Source: Bacteroidia bacterium
Lineage (GTDB): Bacteria > Bacteroidota > Bacteroidia > Bacteroidales > UBA932
Length of the DNA stretch: 64,000 bases
Direction: 5' to 3'
Assembly (NCBI GenBank): GCA_021153285.1
Contig: JAGKTT010000014.1
Span: 1 to 64,000, forward strand
The notes below the pieces were generated by a model. It worked only from the letters and a program-made list of their open reading frames with translations. It did not search any database and was not told the DNA's origin. Position numbers and translations under genes: made by a program. Numbering within the stretch: the first letter of the stretch is position 1; the number at the start of each line of letters is the position of its first letter. Positions 34,213 through 42,556 of this stretch are shown one piece after another.

Positions 34213-35303
34213 TACCTCTTTCTAGCAATAGTGTATGTAAATCCGAACAAGAGAGATTCCTTGAACTGGACCCTCTGCTTTGTCTGCCCGTCCTTCTCAC
34301 TGTAAATCAGCACCTTGTCATCATATATCATATTGGTAGTCAAGGTCAGAGAGAAATATTTCGCAATCTTCCAGTCAAAGCGGTTATCCCAGTTCACACG
34401 GATATTCTCCGGATGATCAAGGTAGTTCGAGAAGAGCACAAGCTGTGAAGTATATGCGAAATTATCATTCACCTTCACGGCAATATCCGCCTTTACCTGA
34501 GCACCGAACTCGAAGCGGGCGCTTCTGTATTGGGTCCCGTCGTCCGGAAGATTTTCGGTGACACCTATCCACTCTTCCTTGAGATCCATACCATAATTCT
34601 TTCTAAGCTCAGGATTTCTGACGATCACGACACCTCCGGTGAAAGGGGCTATATTGAGTGAGAGCCATTTCCAAGGCTTGAGGTCGATACCGAGAGCGAG
34701 ATTGGTATATGCAGGCGCAAGGAAACCTGATTTAATATTGCGAGCATCTCTCCAGGCCTGACGCAGGTCACCGCCTTTAAGATCATTTCCGAGGTCATCC
34801 TTAAGATTCTCTGGAGTCTTGTAGTCATAACCTGTGGTAAACTGAGACTTGAAATCGTAGTTGGCTGAGAATGAGAAGTTTCTCATATTCTCATTCTTGT
34901 ATCCGAACTTACTTTCAAAATAGATACGGTCATCACTTTTCTGAAGTATAGGCTTCGATGAAGCATACACGAATCCATAGTCGAGCTGGAGTCGGTTGTT
35001 CCAGAAAAGATTGTCTTTCTTATAATTGGCATTACCGTCGATGAAGGCCTGAAGAGTGACGGTATTGTCACCACCGGCAGCCCAGTTATTGAGCGAGGTC
35101 TGTCCGAACTTGATATTGGTCTTTAGAGACTCGTCCCAATATTTCGGCTTCTCGACCTTCTGCTCAGCTTCAGGGGCCTCGGTTATCGCCCTCGCAGCCT
35201 CAGCCGCAGCTTTCTGAGCATCAGTCAGTTTCTGCGCCCAGAGTCCCTGACTTGCACCCAAGCACAAAGCCACCGATGCCAATATATAAGTCCACTTATT
35301 CAT
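34212..35303 (-). CDS. DUF3078 outer-membrane protein
   Basis: This 363-residue protein has a signal peptide ('LCLGASQGLWAQ') and an Ala/Glu-rich helical linker, then a beta-rich region with 'KPKYWDESLKTNIKFGQTSL' and 'NNWAAGGDNTVTLQAFIDGN', matching DUF3078. Alternating aromatic/polar strands to the C-terminal 'LLFGFTYTIARKR' suggest a small outer-membrane barrel. The function is unknown. It is 12 bp after proS and coupled to tilS. Confidence 0.88.
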   Translation of the reverse strand: MNKWTYILASVALCLGASQGLWAQKLTDAQKAAAEAARAITEAPEAEQKVEKPKYWDESLKTNIKFGQTSLNNWAAGGDNTVTLQAFIDGNANYKKDNLFWNNRLQLDYGFVYASSKPILQKSDDRIYFESKFGYKNENMRNFSFSANYDFKSQFTTGYDYKTPENLKDDLGNDLKGGDLRQAWRDARNIKSGFLAPAYTNLALGIDLKPWKWLSLNIAPFTGGVVIVRNPELRKNYGMDLKEEWIGVTENLPDDGTQYRSARFEFGAQVKADIAVKVNDNFAYTSQLVLFSNYLDHPENIRVNWDNRFDWKIAKYFSLTLTTNMIYDDKVLIYSEKDGQTKQRVQFKESLLFGFTYTIARKR

Positions 35304-35315
35304 ATATATTTTCGA

Positions 35316-36797
35316 TTAATACGATATTGCAAACAAGACTCTCTGGCTCGAAGGCTTTCCTGTGTAGATACACTTACCTTCCTCCACGCACACAGCGCTG
35401 TCCACAGGGATACATCTGATAGTAGCCTTAGTCTCCTCCTTTATCTTCTCCTCAGTCTCAGGAGTACCGTCCCAGTGGCAGAGAAGGAATCCGCCCTTTG
35501 TGATCTCCTCCTTGAACTCCTCCCAGGTATCCACCTTACGGATACTGTCATCACGGAACTTAAGTGCCTTTGCGTAGATATTCGCCTGGATATCATCAAG
35601 AAGGGCAGCAATCACGTCAGCAATACCATCCTGTGAATGCGAGGCCTTCTCACAAGTATCACGACGAGCAAGCTCCACTGTACCGTTCTCAAGGTCACGG
35701 CCACCCATAGCAAGACGCACAGGAACTCCCTTAAGCTCCCATTCAGCGAACTTGAATCCAGGACGGAGAGTGTCACGATTGTCGATCTTCACGCTGATAC
35801 CCTTCGCCTCGAGTTCTTTCTTGAATGCATACATCTTATCCAGGATACCATTGTTCACAGCCTCGTCCTTACCTGTAATAGGAACCATAACTACCTGAAT
35901 AGGAGCGAGCTTCGGAGGAAGCACGAGACCGTTATCATCTCCGTGAGCCATAATGAGTGCACCCATAAGACGGGTAGAAACACCCCACGATGTAGCCCAT
36001 ACATATTCCTGCTTTCCCTCTTTGTTTGTGAACATCACGTCGAAGGCCTTTGCGAAATTCTGGCCGAGGAAATGAGATGTACCTGCCTGAAGTGCCTTTC
36101 CATCCTGCATAAGAGCCTCGATGGTCATTGTGTCAAGAGCTCCGGCAAAACGCTCGTTAGGACTCTTGTGACCCACTACTACAGGAACGCCCATATAGTT
36201 ACGCGCGAAATCGGCATATACGTTCACCATCTTCATTGTCTCCTCTTCAGCCTCCACACGGGTAGCGTGAGCGGTATGTCCTTCCTGCCAGAGGAACTCG
36301 GCTGTACGAAGGAAAAGACGGGTACGCATCTCCCAACGCACTACATTTGCCCACTGATTGCAGAGGATAGGGAGGTCTCTCCAGGATGTCACCCAATTCT
36401 TGTATGTATTCCATATGATTGTCTCAGAAGTAGGTCTTACGATCAGCTCTTCCTCAAGTCTTGCCGAAGGGTCCACTACTACGCCGTTTCCGTCAGGAGA
36501 TGCCATAAGTCTGTGATGGGTCACTACTGCACACTCTTTTGCGAAACCCTCTACGTGCTCAGCCTCACGGCTGAGGAAAGACTTAGGGATGAAAAGCGGG
36601 AAATAGGCATTCTGATGACCGGTATCCTTGAACATCTTGTCAAGAACATCCTGCATCTTTTCCCATATTGCATATCCGTATGGCTTGATCACCATACAAC
36701 CTCTTACAGCTGAACGCTCAGCGAGATCTGCCTTTACCACAAGGTTATCATACCACTGCGAATAATTGTCAGACCTTTTAGTTACCTCTTTTGCCAT
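35316..36797 (-). CDS. proS: Prolyl-tRNA synthetase (archaeal/eukaryotic-like type)
   Basis: The ATG at 36797 gives 493 residues. Class II motifs are visible: motif 2 'NVVRWEMRTRLFLRTAEFLWQEGHTAHA' in part, the 'VRPTSETIIWNTYKNW' block and motif 3 region 'ATSWGVSTRLMGALIMAHGD', followed by the anticodon-binding domain ('KAEW/FKFAEWELKGVPVRLAMG'-like) and a C-terminal domain ending in Tyr. The short form without the INS editing domain is the ProS type found in Bacteroidota. An in-frame extension to 37127 would overlap the divergent gene and is rejected. First gene of proS, DUF3078, tilS, transglutaminase. Confidence 0.95.
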   Translation of the reverse strand: MAKEVTKRSDNYSQWYDNLVVKADLAERSAVRGCMVIKPYGYAIWEKMQDVLDKMFKDTGHQNAYFPLFIPKSFLSREAEHVEGFAKECAVVTHHRLMASPDGNGVVVDPSARLEEELIVRPTSETIIWNTYKNWVTSWRDLPILCNQWANVVRWEMRTRLFLRTAEFLWQEGHTAHATRVEAEEETMKMVNVYADFARNYMGVPVVVGHKSPNERFAGALDTMTIEALMQDGKALQAGTSHFLGQNFAKAFDVMFTNKEGKQEYVWATSWGVSTRLMGALIMAHGDDNGLVLPPKLAPIQVVMVPITGKDEAVNNGILDKMYAFKKELEAKGISVKIDNRDTLRPGFKFAEWELKGVPVRLAMGGRDLENGTVELARRDTCEKASHSQDGIADVIAALLDDIQANIYAKALKFRDDSIRKVDTWEEFKEEITKGGFLLCHWDGTPETEEKIKEETKATIRCIPVDSAVCVEEGKCIYTGKPSSQRVLFAISY

Positions 36798-36941
36798 TGT
36801 ATTTTGCTTTTTATTGTTTTTATTCTTATAATTGTAGTTGAATGCGCAACTATGCGAAGCCGAAAATGACGGTATAGTTATTGCAAGGCGATTCAAGTTG
36901 CGAAGATACGAAATTATTACAAATAAAATAGGAGAAAAATT

Positions 36942-38297
36942 ATGAAAAAGAGTTCTGTGCTGATTATTGTGGCAGCCCTCATACTCTCTTCTTGTGGCGC
37001 CCTCACCCAGCTTGCGTCGACTGACAGCGGCCAGAGGTTCCAGGATGGCATCTACAGCAATACTCCTGCATTCAGGACAAAGGCGGAGAAAACCGAGTCT
37101 CAGGCTGAGACTCAGGCACTTGCCCAAAAGACCAAGGAATCTCAGATATACCTTTTCGGAGACAAGAAAGACACAGTTTCCATTCCTCAGGATATGTCAG
37201 CTATGATCAGATACGACCAGAAGCTCGGAGGTACGGTGGTCACTGTGGGAGAGAACCCGTACGACTGGAGATTCGATCTCGAAAACAATTACGGATATTG
37301 GTACGGTCCTTATAGTCTGGGAAGCTCGTGGTACTGGAGCAGACATTATTCACCGATCTATGCTCTGGACTTCGCGCCTTGGAGATACCGCGGATGGTAT
37401 GACGGATGGTATTATGGAAACTGGTACAGCCCATATTATTATGGAGGCTTCTACGGCGGATGGTATGACCCTTGGTACTGGGGAAGCCATTGGGGCTGGT
37501 ACGACCCGTGGTACAATCCATACTACTGCGGATGGTACGGAGGATGGGATCCTTACTGGGGACATCACCACCATCACCACCATCACGGACACGGCCCGGG
37601 ACATATCGGAGGCTCTGACCACCATAAGGATGTATGGTACGGCTCAAGACATCAGACTGGATCCGAGCGCGTATTCGGAAGCAGTTCATCACTCAGAGGC
37701 GGAATCGGCAGCAGAAGCATTGTAAGCAGAAACAGCAGCACCACAGGAAGAAGCACAGCCAGCCGGGCACAGGCCTCCGGAAGTGCATCTTCAGGAAGGA
37801 CAGCGGCTGACAGGAATGTGACCTCAAGTTCTGCATCGAGCACCAGCAGAACATCCGTTGTAAGGACTACTCCTTCCATCAGAAACGAAAAGACCAGCGG
37901 AAGAAATACAGGAGCAGCAGTTCAGGGATCTGCAGTGAGAGGCACAGTATCAGCAGGCCGCCCGGTATCATCGACAGGCAGGACCGGCACAGTTTCACAG
38001 CCGAATCATCGCAGACCGGCCGCAACGACTGTCCCAAGCGCATCGACCGATAGAAACAGCTCAAGCACATCAAGTTACAATAGAGGAACTTCCACTTCGG
38101 ACAGATCGTCAAGCTATGACAGAAGTTCTTCAAGAAGTTCCTCAAGCAGTCCAAGCTACAACAGAAGCAGTTCTTCATCAAGTCGTTCAAGTTTCAGCAC
38201 CGGCGGCGGATCAAGCTACAGCAGAAGCAGTTCAGGAGGAGGATACAGCGGTGGCGGATCAAGCAGAAGCGTAGGTTCGTCAGGAGGAAGAAGATAA
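36942..38297 (+). CDS. Low-complexity lipoprotein: Trp/Tyr/Gly, His8 and Ser/Arg/Gly blocks
   Basis: The 451-residue product starts with a lipobox 'ALILSSCGALTQ'. After about 110 ordinary residues it becomes compositionally extreme: a Trp/Tyr/Gly/Pro block (about 125-206, e.g. 'GGWYDPWYWGSHWGWYDPWY'), a run of eight His followed by 'GHGPGHIGGSDHH', then a Ser/Arg/Gly/Thr tail (about 240-451). The reading frame is intact over 1.3 kb and an SD-like AGGAGA precedes the ATG. No family is recognised. It may be an adhesive, metal-binding or phase-separating surface protein; all are inference. A FadL-like barrel gene follows after 24 bp. Confidence 0.8.
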   Translation: MKKSSVLIIVAALILSSCGALTQLASTDSGQRFQDGIYSNTPAFRTKAEKTESQAETQALAQKTKESQIYLFGDKKDTVSIPQDMSAMIRYDQKLGGTVVTVGENPYDWRFDLENNYGYWYGPYSLGSSWYWSRHYSPIYALDFAPWRYRGWYDGWYYGNWYSPYYYGGFYGGWYDPWYWGSHWGWYDPWYNPYYCGWYGGWDPYWGHHHHHHHHGHGPGHIGGSDHHKDVWYGSRHQTGSERVFGSSSSLRGGIGSRSIVSRNSSTTGRSTASRAQASGSASSGRTAADRNVTSSSASSTSRTSVVRTTPSIRNEKTSGRNTGAAVQGSAVRGTVSAGRPVSSTGRTGTVSQPNHRRPAATTVPSASTDRNSSSTSSYNRGTSTSDRSSSYDRSSSRSSSSSPSYNRSSSSSSRSSFSTGGGSSYSRSSSGGGYSGGGSSRSVGSSGGRR

Positions 38298-38321
38298 GTA
38301 CAATTCAAACAAACCCGTACT

Positions 38322-39950
38322 ATGAGAAAGACAGTACTGATCATAATGATGGCTTTCGCAGCAGTATGCAGCTATGCCCAGACTGCATATGACGCCCTTT
38401 TGTTCAGCGAGAACAATTACGAGGGCACAGCCCGCACCGTGGCAATGGGCAATGCCTTCACTGCCTTGGGAGGCGATCTGGGATCCGTGACAATAAACCC
38501 TGCGGGCAGTGCAGTGGCCGGTTATTCACAGATCACCATCACGCCGTCGCTTACATTTTCTGCAAGCACCACTCAGGGAGTTTCGCCTTACACTGACGGA
38601 AGCCTCCCCTACTTCGAAAACAGGATGAAAAGCAGCATCACACGTTTCTCGACACCTAACCTCGGCGTGACACTCCACTTCGACACCCACCGTACATCCG
38701 GTCTCAAAAGCGTAACAGTAGGCTTCCTTATGAACAAGTCAGCAGGGTGGGATGAAGATGTATACGCAAGCGGCACCAACCACAGCACTTCCTTTATGGG
38801 AGCAATGGCATATGAAGCTACAGTGAACGGATATTCCGGTTCGGAACTGGGAGATCCTAATGCATTCGACCATATGCCTTGGAAACCGGTCGTAGGATAC
38901 CAGAGTGGAATGATATCCACATTCGGCGGATATGACGACCAGTTCGTAGGAGCGAGCGAAGTGATCTATGACAATGGAGAAGTTGCCATCGGAGGGCCTC
39001 TCTCACAGTCTTACAGCAGAAATGTACAAGGTGGAAAATATGACTATGTATTCAATATCGGTGCAGACATTTCCGACTTCATATATCTGGGAGCCAATCT
39101 CGGCATAAGTTCCTTCGACTACATCTACGACGAACTTTTCAAGGAAAGCGCTATCGATCCTTCTGACTTTCAGATAGATATGGCAAACGGTGACAGGATG
39201 TACTTCAAGGATATGAACTATAGATATTCATATTCAGCCACCGGCACCGGATATTACGGCAAATTCGGAGTCATCGTGACTCCCGGTTATGGATTCCGCT
39301 TCGGAGCTGCTATCCAGACTCCTACAGTGAACAATATCACAGAAGAATGGCAGATGTCCGGAGAGACATCGTATACAGACACAGGATATAACGGATACAC
39401 CCCGAGTCCATACGGCAGCGGATCATACAGAATGGTTTCTCCTTTCAGAGCCAATCTCGGACTTGCCTACACGCTCGGACAGTTGGGAGTCCTCAGTGCA
39501 GACTACGAGATGTGCGATTACGGACAGATGAGATACCAGACCAACGGTGTGGACAGAGATTACTTCGAAGAGGTGAACAGAGATATCAGGGAGCGCTTCG
39601 GTACTTCACATATCTTCAGAATCGGTGCTGAAATCAAGCCTTTCAGCGGAATTGCAGTCAGAGCAGGTTACCGTGCAGCTACTTCATCAGAGAAGTACGA
39701 CTCCTGGGGAGAGGAAATCCCCGGCACACTGACACAGAATGTATCATTCGGTCTGGGATACAGTTCAAAGAAATCCTTCTTCGCTGATCTTGCAGTGAGA
39801 AAGACAATACTGGCAGACGAATACTATATGCCATACGCAGACTATATGTATGACAATGACGGATATGTGATCGAGAGTGCATACGCACCGGAGATTCTGA
39901 ATAAAAGAAGCCTTTGGAAAGTCCTCCTTACATTCGGATGGAGATTCTGA
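38322..39950 (+). CDS. OmpP1/FadL/TodX-like outer-membrane transport protein
   Basis: This 542-residue protein has a signal peptide ('AFAAVCSYAQ') and the FadL-like N-terminal hatch region 'EGTARTVAMGNAFTALGGDL' and 'SVTINPAGSAV', then a long series of amphipathic beta strands ending in Phe ('VLLTFGWRF'), the typical outer-membrane-protein terminus. FadL proteins move hydrophobic molecules across the outer membrane; the substrate is unknown. It is 24 bp after the low-complexity lipoprotein gene, so they may be coexpressed. Confidence 0.88.
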   Translation: MRKTVLIIMMAFAAVCSYAQTAYDALLFSENNYEGTARTVAMGNAFTALGGDLGSVTINPAGSAVAGYSQITITPSLTFSASTTQGVSPYTDGSLPYFENRMKSSITRFSTPNLGVTLHFDTHRTSGLKSVTVGFLMNKSAGWDEDVYASGTNHSTSFMGAMAYEATVNGYSGSELGDPNAFDHMPWKPVVGYQSGMISTFGGYDDQFVGASEVIYDNGEVAIGGPLSQSYSRNVQGGKYDYVFNIGADISDFIYLGANLGISSFDYIYDELFKESAIDPSDFQIDMANGDRMYFKDMNYRYSYSATGTGYYGKFGVIVTPGYGFRFGAAIQTPTVNNITEEWQMSGETSYTDTGYNGYTPSPYGSGSYRMVSPFRANLGLAYTLGQLGVLSADYEMCDYGQMRYQTNGVDRDYFEEVNRDIRERFGTSHIFRIGAEIKPFSGIAVRAGYRAATSSEKYDSWGEEIPGTLTQNVSFGLGYSSKKSFFADLAVRKTILADEYYMPYADYMYDNDGYVIESAYAPEILNKRSLWKVLLTFGWRF

Positions 39951-39968
39951 GTGCTGGTCTGAGAATCT

Positions 39969-40667
39969 CTACAATTTTTTCAGAAACAGAATACTGTCCG
40001 GGCCTTCATTGAAAAGGAGATCCATCACGGACAGATCGGACTTGAAGCCGTATTTCCTGGCAAAGACCTGGAAATACGGCTTTTCCAGATCCATTGATGC
40101 AAGCAGAGTATTCGGACGCTTCGGATGTATGATCTCACGCAGGTCTTCACATCGGACAGAGGCATCCTCCACAAGGCCCTGTGGCGAATAATCAGAAGTA
40201 AGCCTCAGATCGACCTTTATGCCTGTCTTCTCGATAAAGAAACGGATGAGTGCAAGATTCAGGTCGAAGAGTTTCTCCGGTCTGCTGTCAAGAATTTCAA
40301 ACAGTTCATCCTGATAATATTCAAAATATGCTGATGTCCTATATGCTGAAATTATGGCACGCTTATGCTGCTGGATCCAAGGGGTGGAGTAATCTACCTT
40401 GATTTCAGAAATAGGAAGCTTATGGGTTCCGGCTTCGTGGACAATCGGGAAGGAGAGGGCCTGCACGCCATCCGCCGCATAGAATCTGCAACGGTTCCTA
40501 TATGATTGTTTCTGATAGTTTTCGCAGGCCTCGATATATACGACAGACGGAGACAGTTCGAGAGAACTGTCACCGCCACGTCTACTGATCAGACCTTCCA
40601 TTTCCTGAGCCATTGCGGCGAAATAGGAGACGGGAGGAAAGTATGCTATTGAAAATAACTTAGGCAC
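39969..40667 (-). CDS. WbqC-like family protein
   Basis: This 232-residue protein starts 'LFSIAYFPPVSYFAAMAQ' and carries 'YEACENYQKQSYRNRCRFYA'-like (VYIEACENYQKQSYRNR) and 'STPWIQQHKRAIISAYRTSAYFEYY' segments, the WbqC pattern. WbqC members occur in polysaccharide loci and are also widespread in Bacteroidota; the activity is not established. It starts 2 bp after lpxA, so it is in the lipid A transcript. Confidence 0.88.
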   Translation of the reverse strand: MPKLFSIAYFPPVSYFAAMAQEMEGLISRRGGDSSLELSPSVVYIEACENYQKQSYRNRCRFYAADGVQALSFPIVHEAGTHKLPISEIKVDYSTPWIQQHKRAIISAYRTSAYFEYYQDELFEILDSRPEKLFDLNLALIRFFIEKTGIKVDLRLTSDYSPQGLVEDASVRCEDLREIIHPKRPNTLLASMDLEKPYFQVFARKYGFKSDLSVMDLLFNEGPDSILFLKKL

Positions 40668-40669
40668 GA

Positions 40670-41482
40670 CTAGTCGATATTGCCCTTGGTCTCAGAGTTC
40701 ATACCTCTGATGATACCTCTCTTCGAGTTTCGGATGAAGCTTATAATGGTATCTCTTTCTTCTGATTCAGGGAAACCGATCTCTATCTTTGCAAGAGCAT
40801 CCGAGAAGTTCGAACCGGCATTATAAATTATGTCGTACATATCCTTTATGCTGCGGATCTGATCTGAAGTAAAGCCTCTTCTACGAAGTCCTACGATGTT
40901 TACACCTGCATATGTGAGAGGATCGCGTCCGCAGAGGACATAAGGAGGAACGTCCTTATTGATCTTGCAGCCTCCTCCTACAAATGCGTGCTTTCCGATT
41001 CTGGAGAACTGATGAGCTACGGAACTTCCTCCGATGGTAGCCCAGTCATCCACGTCTGTTTCTCCTGCTATTCCCACATAACTTACAAGGATACAGTTAT
41101 TTCCGACAGTACAGTCGTGTGCGACGTGTGTATATGACATCAGAAGGACATTGTTACCGATCTTGGTCACTCCTCTTCCGCTTGCCTTGGTTCCACGATT
41201 GATTGTAGCGCACTCACGAATGTTCACATTGTCACCGATTTCCACATAGGTGATTTCTCCGTCGAACTTGAGGTCCTGAGGGATGGCACCGATAACCGCT
41301 CCCGGGAATACGGTACAATTCTTTCCCATCTTCACATAATTGAAGATAGTTGCGTGAGGAAGGATCTTGCTTCCTTCACCGATCTCCACGTGTTCTTCAA
41401 TATATGCGTAAGGTCCCACCTCTACGTTCTCTGCAAGCTTTGCATTCGGATGCACTGTTGCGAGTGGATGAATATTTGCCAT
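40670..41482 (-). CDS. lpxA: Acyl-ACP-UDP-N-acetylglucosamine O-acyltransferase
   Basis: This 270-residue left-handed beta-helix protein has repeated hexapeptides and the LpxA landmarks 'MSYTHVAHDCTVGNNCI' with catalytic His, 'GGSSVAHQFSRIGKHAFVGG' and 'VNIVGLRRRGF'. It carries out the first step of lipid A synthesis. It lies 37 bp after lpxC and 2 bp before wbqC; the C-terminus is about 8-10 residues longer than usual ('SKRGIIRGMNSETKGNID'). Confidence 0.96.
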   Translation of the reverse strand: MANIHPLATVHPNAKLAENVEVGPYAYIEEHVEIGEGSKILPHATIFNYVKMGKNCTVFPGAVIGAIPQDLKFDGEITYVEIGDNVNIRECATINRGTKASGRGVTKIGNNVLLMSYTHVAHDCTVGNNCILVSYVGIAGETDVDDWATIGGSSVAHQFSRIGKHAFVGGGCKINKDVPPYVLCGRDPLTYAGVNIVGLRRRGFTSDQIRSIKDMYDIIYNAGSNFSDALAKIEIGFPESEERDTIISFIRNSKRGIIRGMNSETKGNID

Positions 41483-41519
41483 AATGGTTATTTTTTATTT
41501 TTTATTTTCAGATACCCGG

Positions 41520-42431
41520 TTACGCACGTAATGACTTACGCACAGCCTTGGCTGCAGTGGTATTGATTCCGTGACCTGCCTTTTCAGCTGTTATCTTTGC
41601 CTTGAGGAAGCCTCCGCAGAGACGAAGGTCTCCGATAAGGTCAAGTAGCTTATGCCTTGCACATTCGTTAGGGAAACGGAGGACAAGATTGCTGAGATAA
41701 CCGTCTTCACGAACTTTGAGAGCCGGAACATTGAAAAGCTGGCTCATACGCTCTACCTGCTCGTCTGTAACAGGATGTTCCACGATTACAATAGCATTGT
41801 CCACGTCTCCACCCTTTACGAGATTGTTATTGAAAAGGAATTCTATCTCGTGGAAGAATACAAATGTCCTGCAGACACCGATCTGCTCCGGATACAGGAC
41901 TGAAGAATCCCAGCTTGCCTGCTGTACACCCAGAACCTTTGAATTGAAATCCACCTTTATATCATAACGGAATTCATCGGCCGGTTCAATTCGTACCATT
42001 GAGCCTTTCTCTTCATTTCTGATCTCGATGGTTTCCTTGATCTCGATATACCTGCGAGGAGCATCCTGCTGCTGGAATCCATCATTCCAGATCGCATCTA
42101 TATATGGTTTTGCACTGCCGTCAAGAATAGGAACCTCGATATTGTCAATATCAATATAAGCATTATCCACGCCCATACCTGTGAGCGCAGACAGAATATG
42201 TTCAATTGTAGATACTGAAGCGTTGCCTGATGAAATCGTTGTGCTTCTGGCTGTATTGGATACATTCTCTGCCAAAGCAGGCACCAGTGCATCTTCGCCC
42301 AAGTCTGTTCTCCTGAACACGATGCCGGTATCTGCCGGGGCCGGGCAGACTGTCATTCTGGCAACCTTTCCGGTGTGAAGTCCCTTGCCCTCAAATGTAT
42401 AATTGTTCTTAAGTGTCTGTTGCAACTGCAT
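41520..42431 (-). CDS. lpxC: UDP-3-O-acyl-N-acetylglucosamine deacetylase, not fused to FabZ
   Basis: This 303-residue zinc enzyme is complete: 'YTFEGKGLHTGK', 'STIEHILSALTGMGVDNAYI' with zinc-ligand His, 'KGGDVDNAIV', 'HKLLDLIGDLRL' with zinc ligands, and 'AGHGINTTAAK' with the catalytic His. It ends with a stop at 41520. In most Bacteroidota the gene continues into a FabZ dehydratase domain (about 150 residues more); here only 37 bp remain before lpxA, so that domain is absent. An in-frame start at 42500 lies in the leader and the ATG at 42431 is used. Confidence 0.95.
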   Translation of the reverse strand: MQLQQTLKNNYTFEGKGLHTGKVARMTVCPAPADTGIVFRRTDLGEDALVPALAENVSNTARSTTISSGNASVSTIEHILSALTGMGVDNAYIDIDNIEVPILDGSAKPYIDAIWNDGFQQQDAPRRYIEIKETIEIRNEEKGSMVRIEPADEFRYDIKVDFNSKVLGVQQASWDSSVLYPEQIGVCRTFVFFHEIEFLFNNNLVKGGDVDNAIVIVEHPVTDEQVERMSQLFNVPALKVREDGYLSNLVLRFPNECARHKLLDLIGDLRLCGGFLKAKITAEKAGHGINTTAAKAVRKSLRA

Positions 42432-42505
42432 TACTTTTTCTTTCCAAGTTTCACTCCCGGACACACCTTCGCAATAAGTCCGGGACATTTTAGCCTGCAA
42501 AGATA
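42432..42505 (-). promoter_or_regulatory. lpxC -7 box and leader hairpin
   Basis: TATCTTTG on the minus strand (42505-42498) gives a leader of about 60 nt. The leader folds into a perfect 8-bp stem, TCCCGGAC (42455-42462) with GTCCGGGA (42478-42485), around a 15-nt loop that contains TTGCGAAGG. It ends 23 nt before the lpxC ATG and could regulate translation; no known riboswitch fits. Confidence 0.55.
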
Positions 42506-42556
42506 GTCAATATTTCGAGAAACCCGTTAAATTTTTAGCTTTTAGAAATTTAAATA

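Noticed and set aside
35637..36713. Plus-strand 358-codon frame opposite proS
   Set aside because: It is antisense to an essential synthetase with conserved motifs and has Cys/His-rich random composition.
36798..37127. N-terminal extension of proS
   Set aside because: It crosses the divergent promoter region and into the neighbouring gene, and the family start is at 36797.
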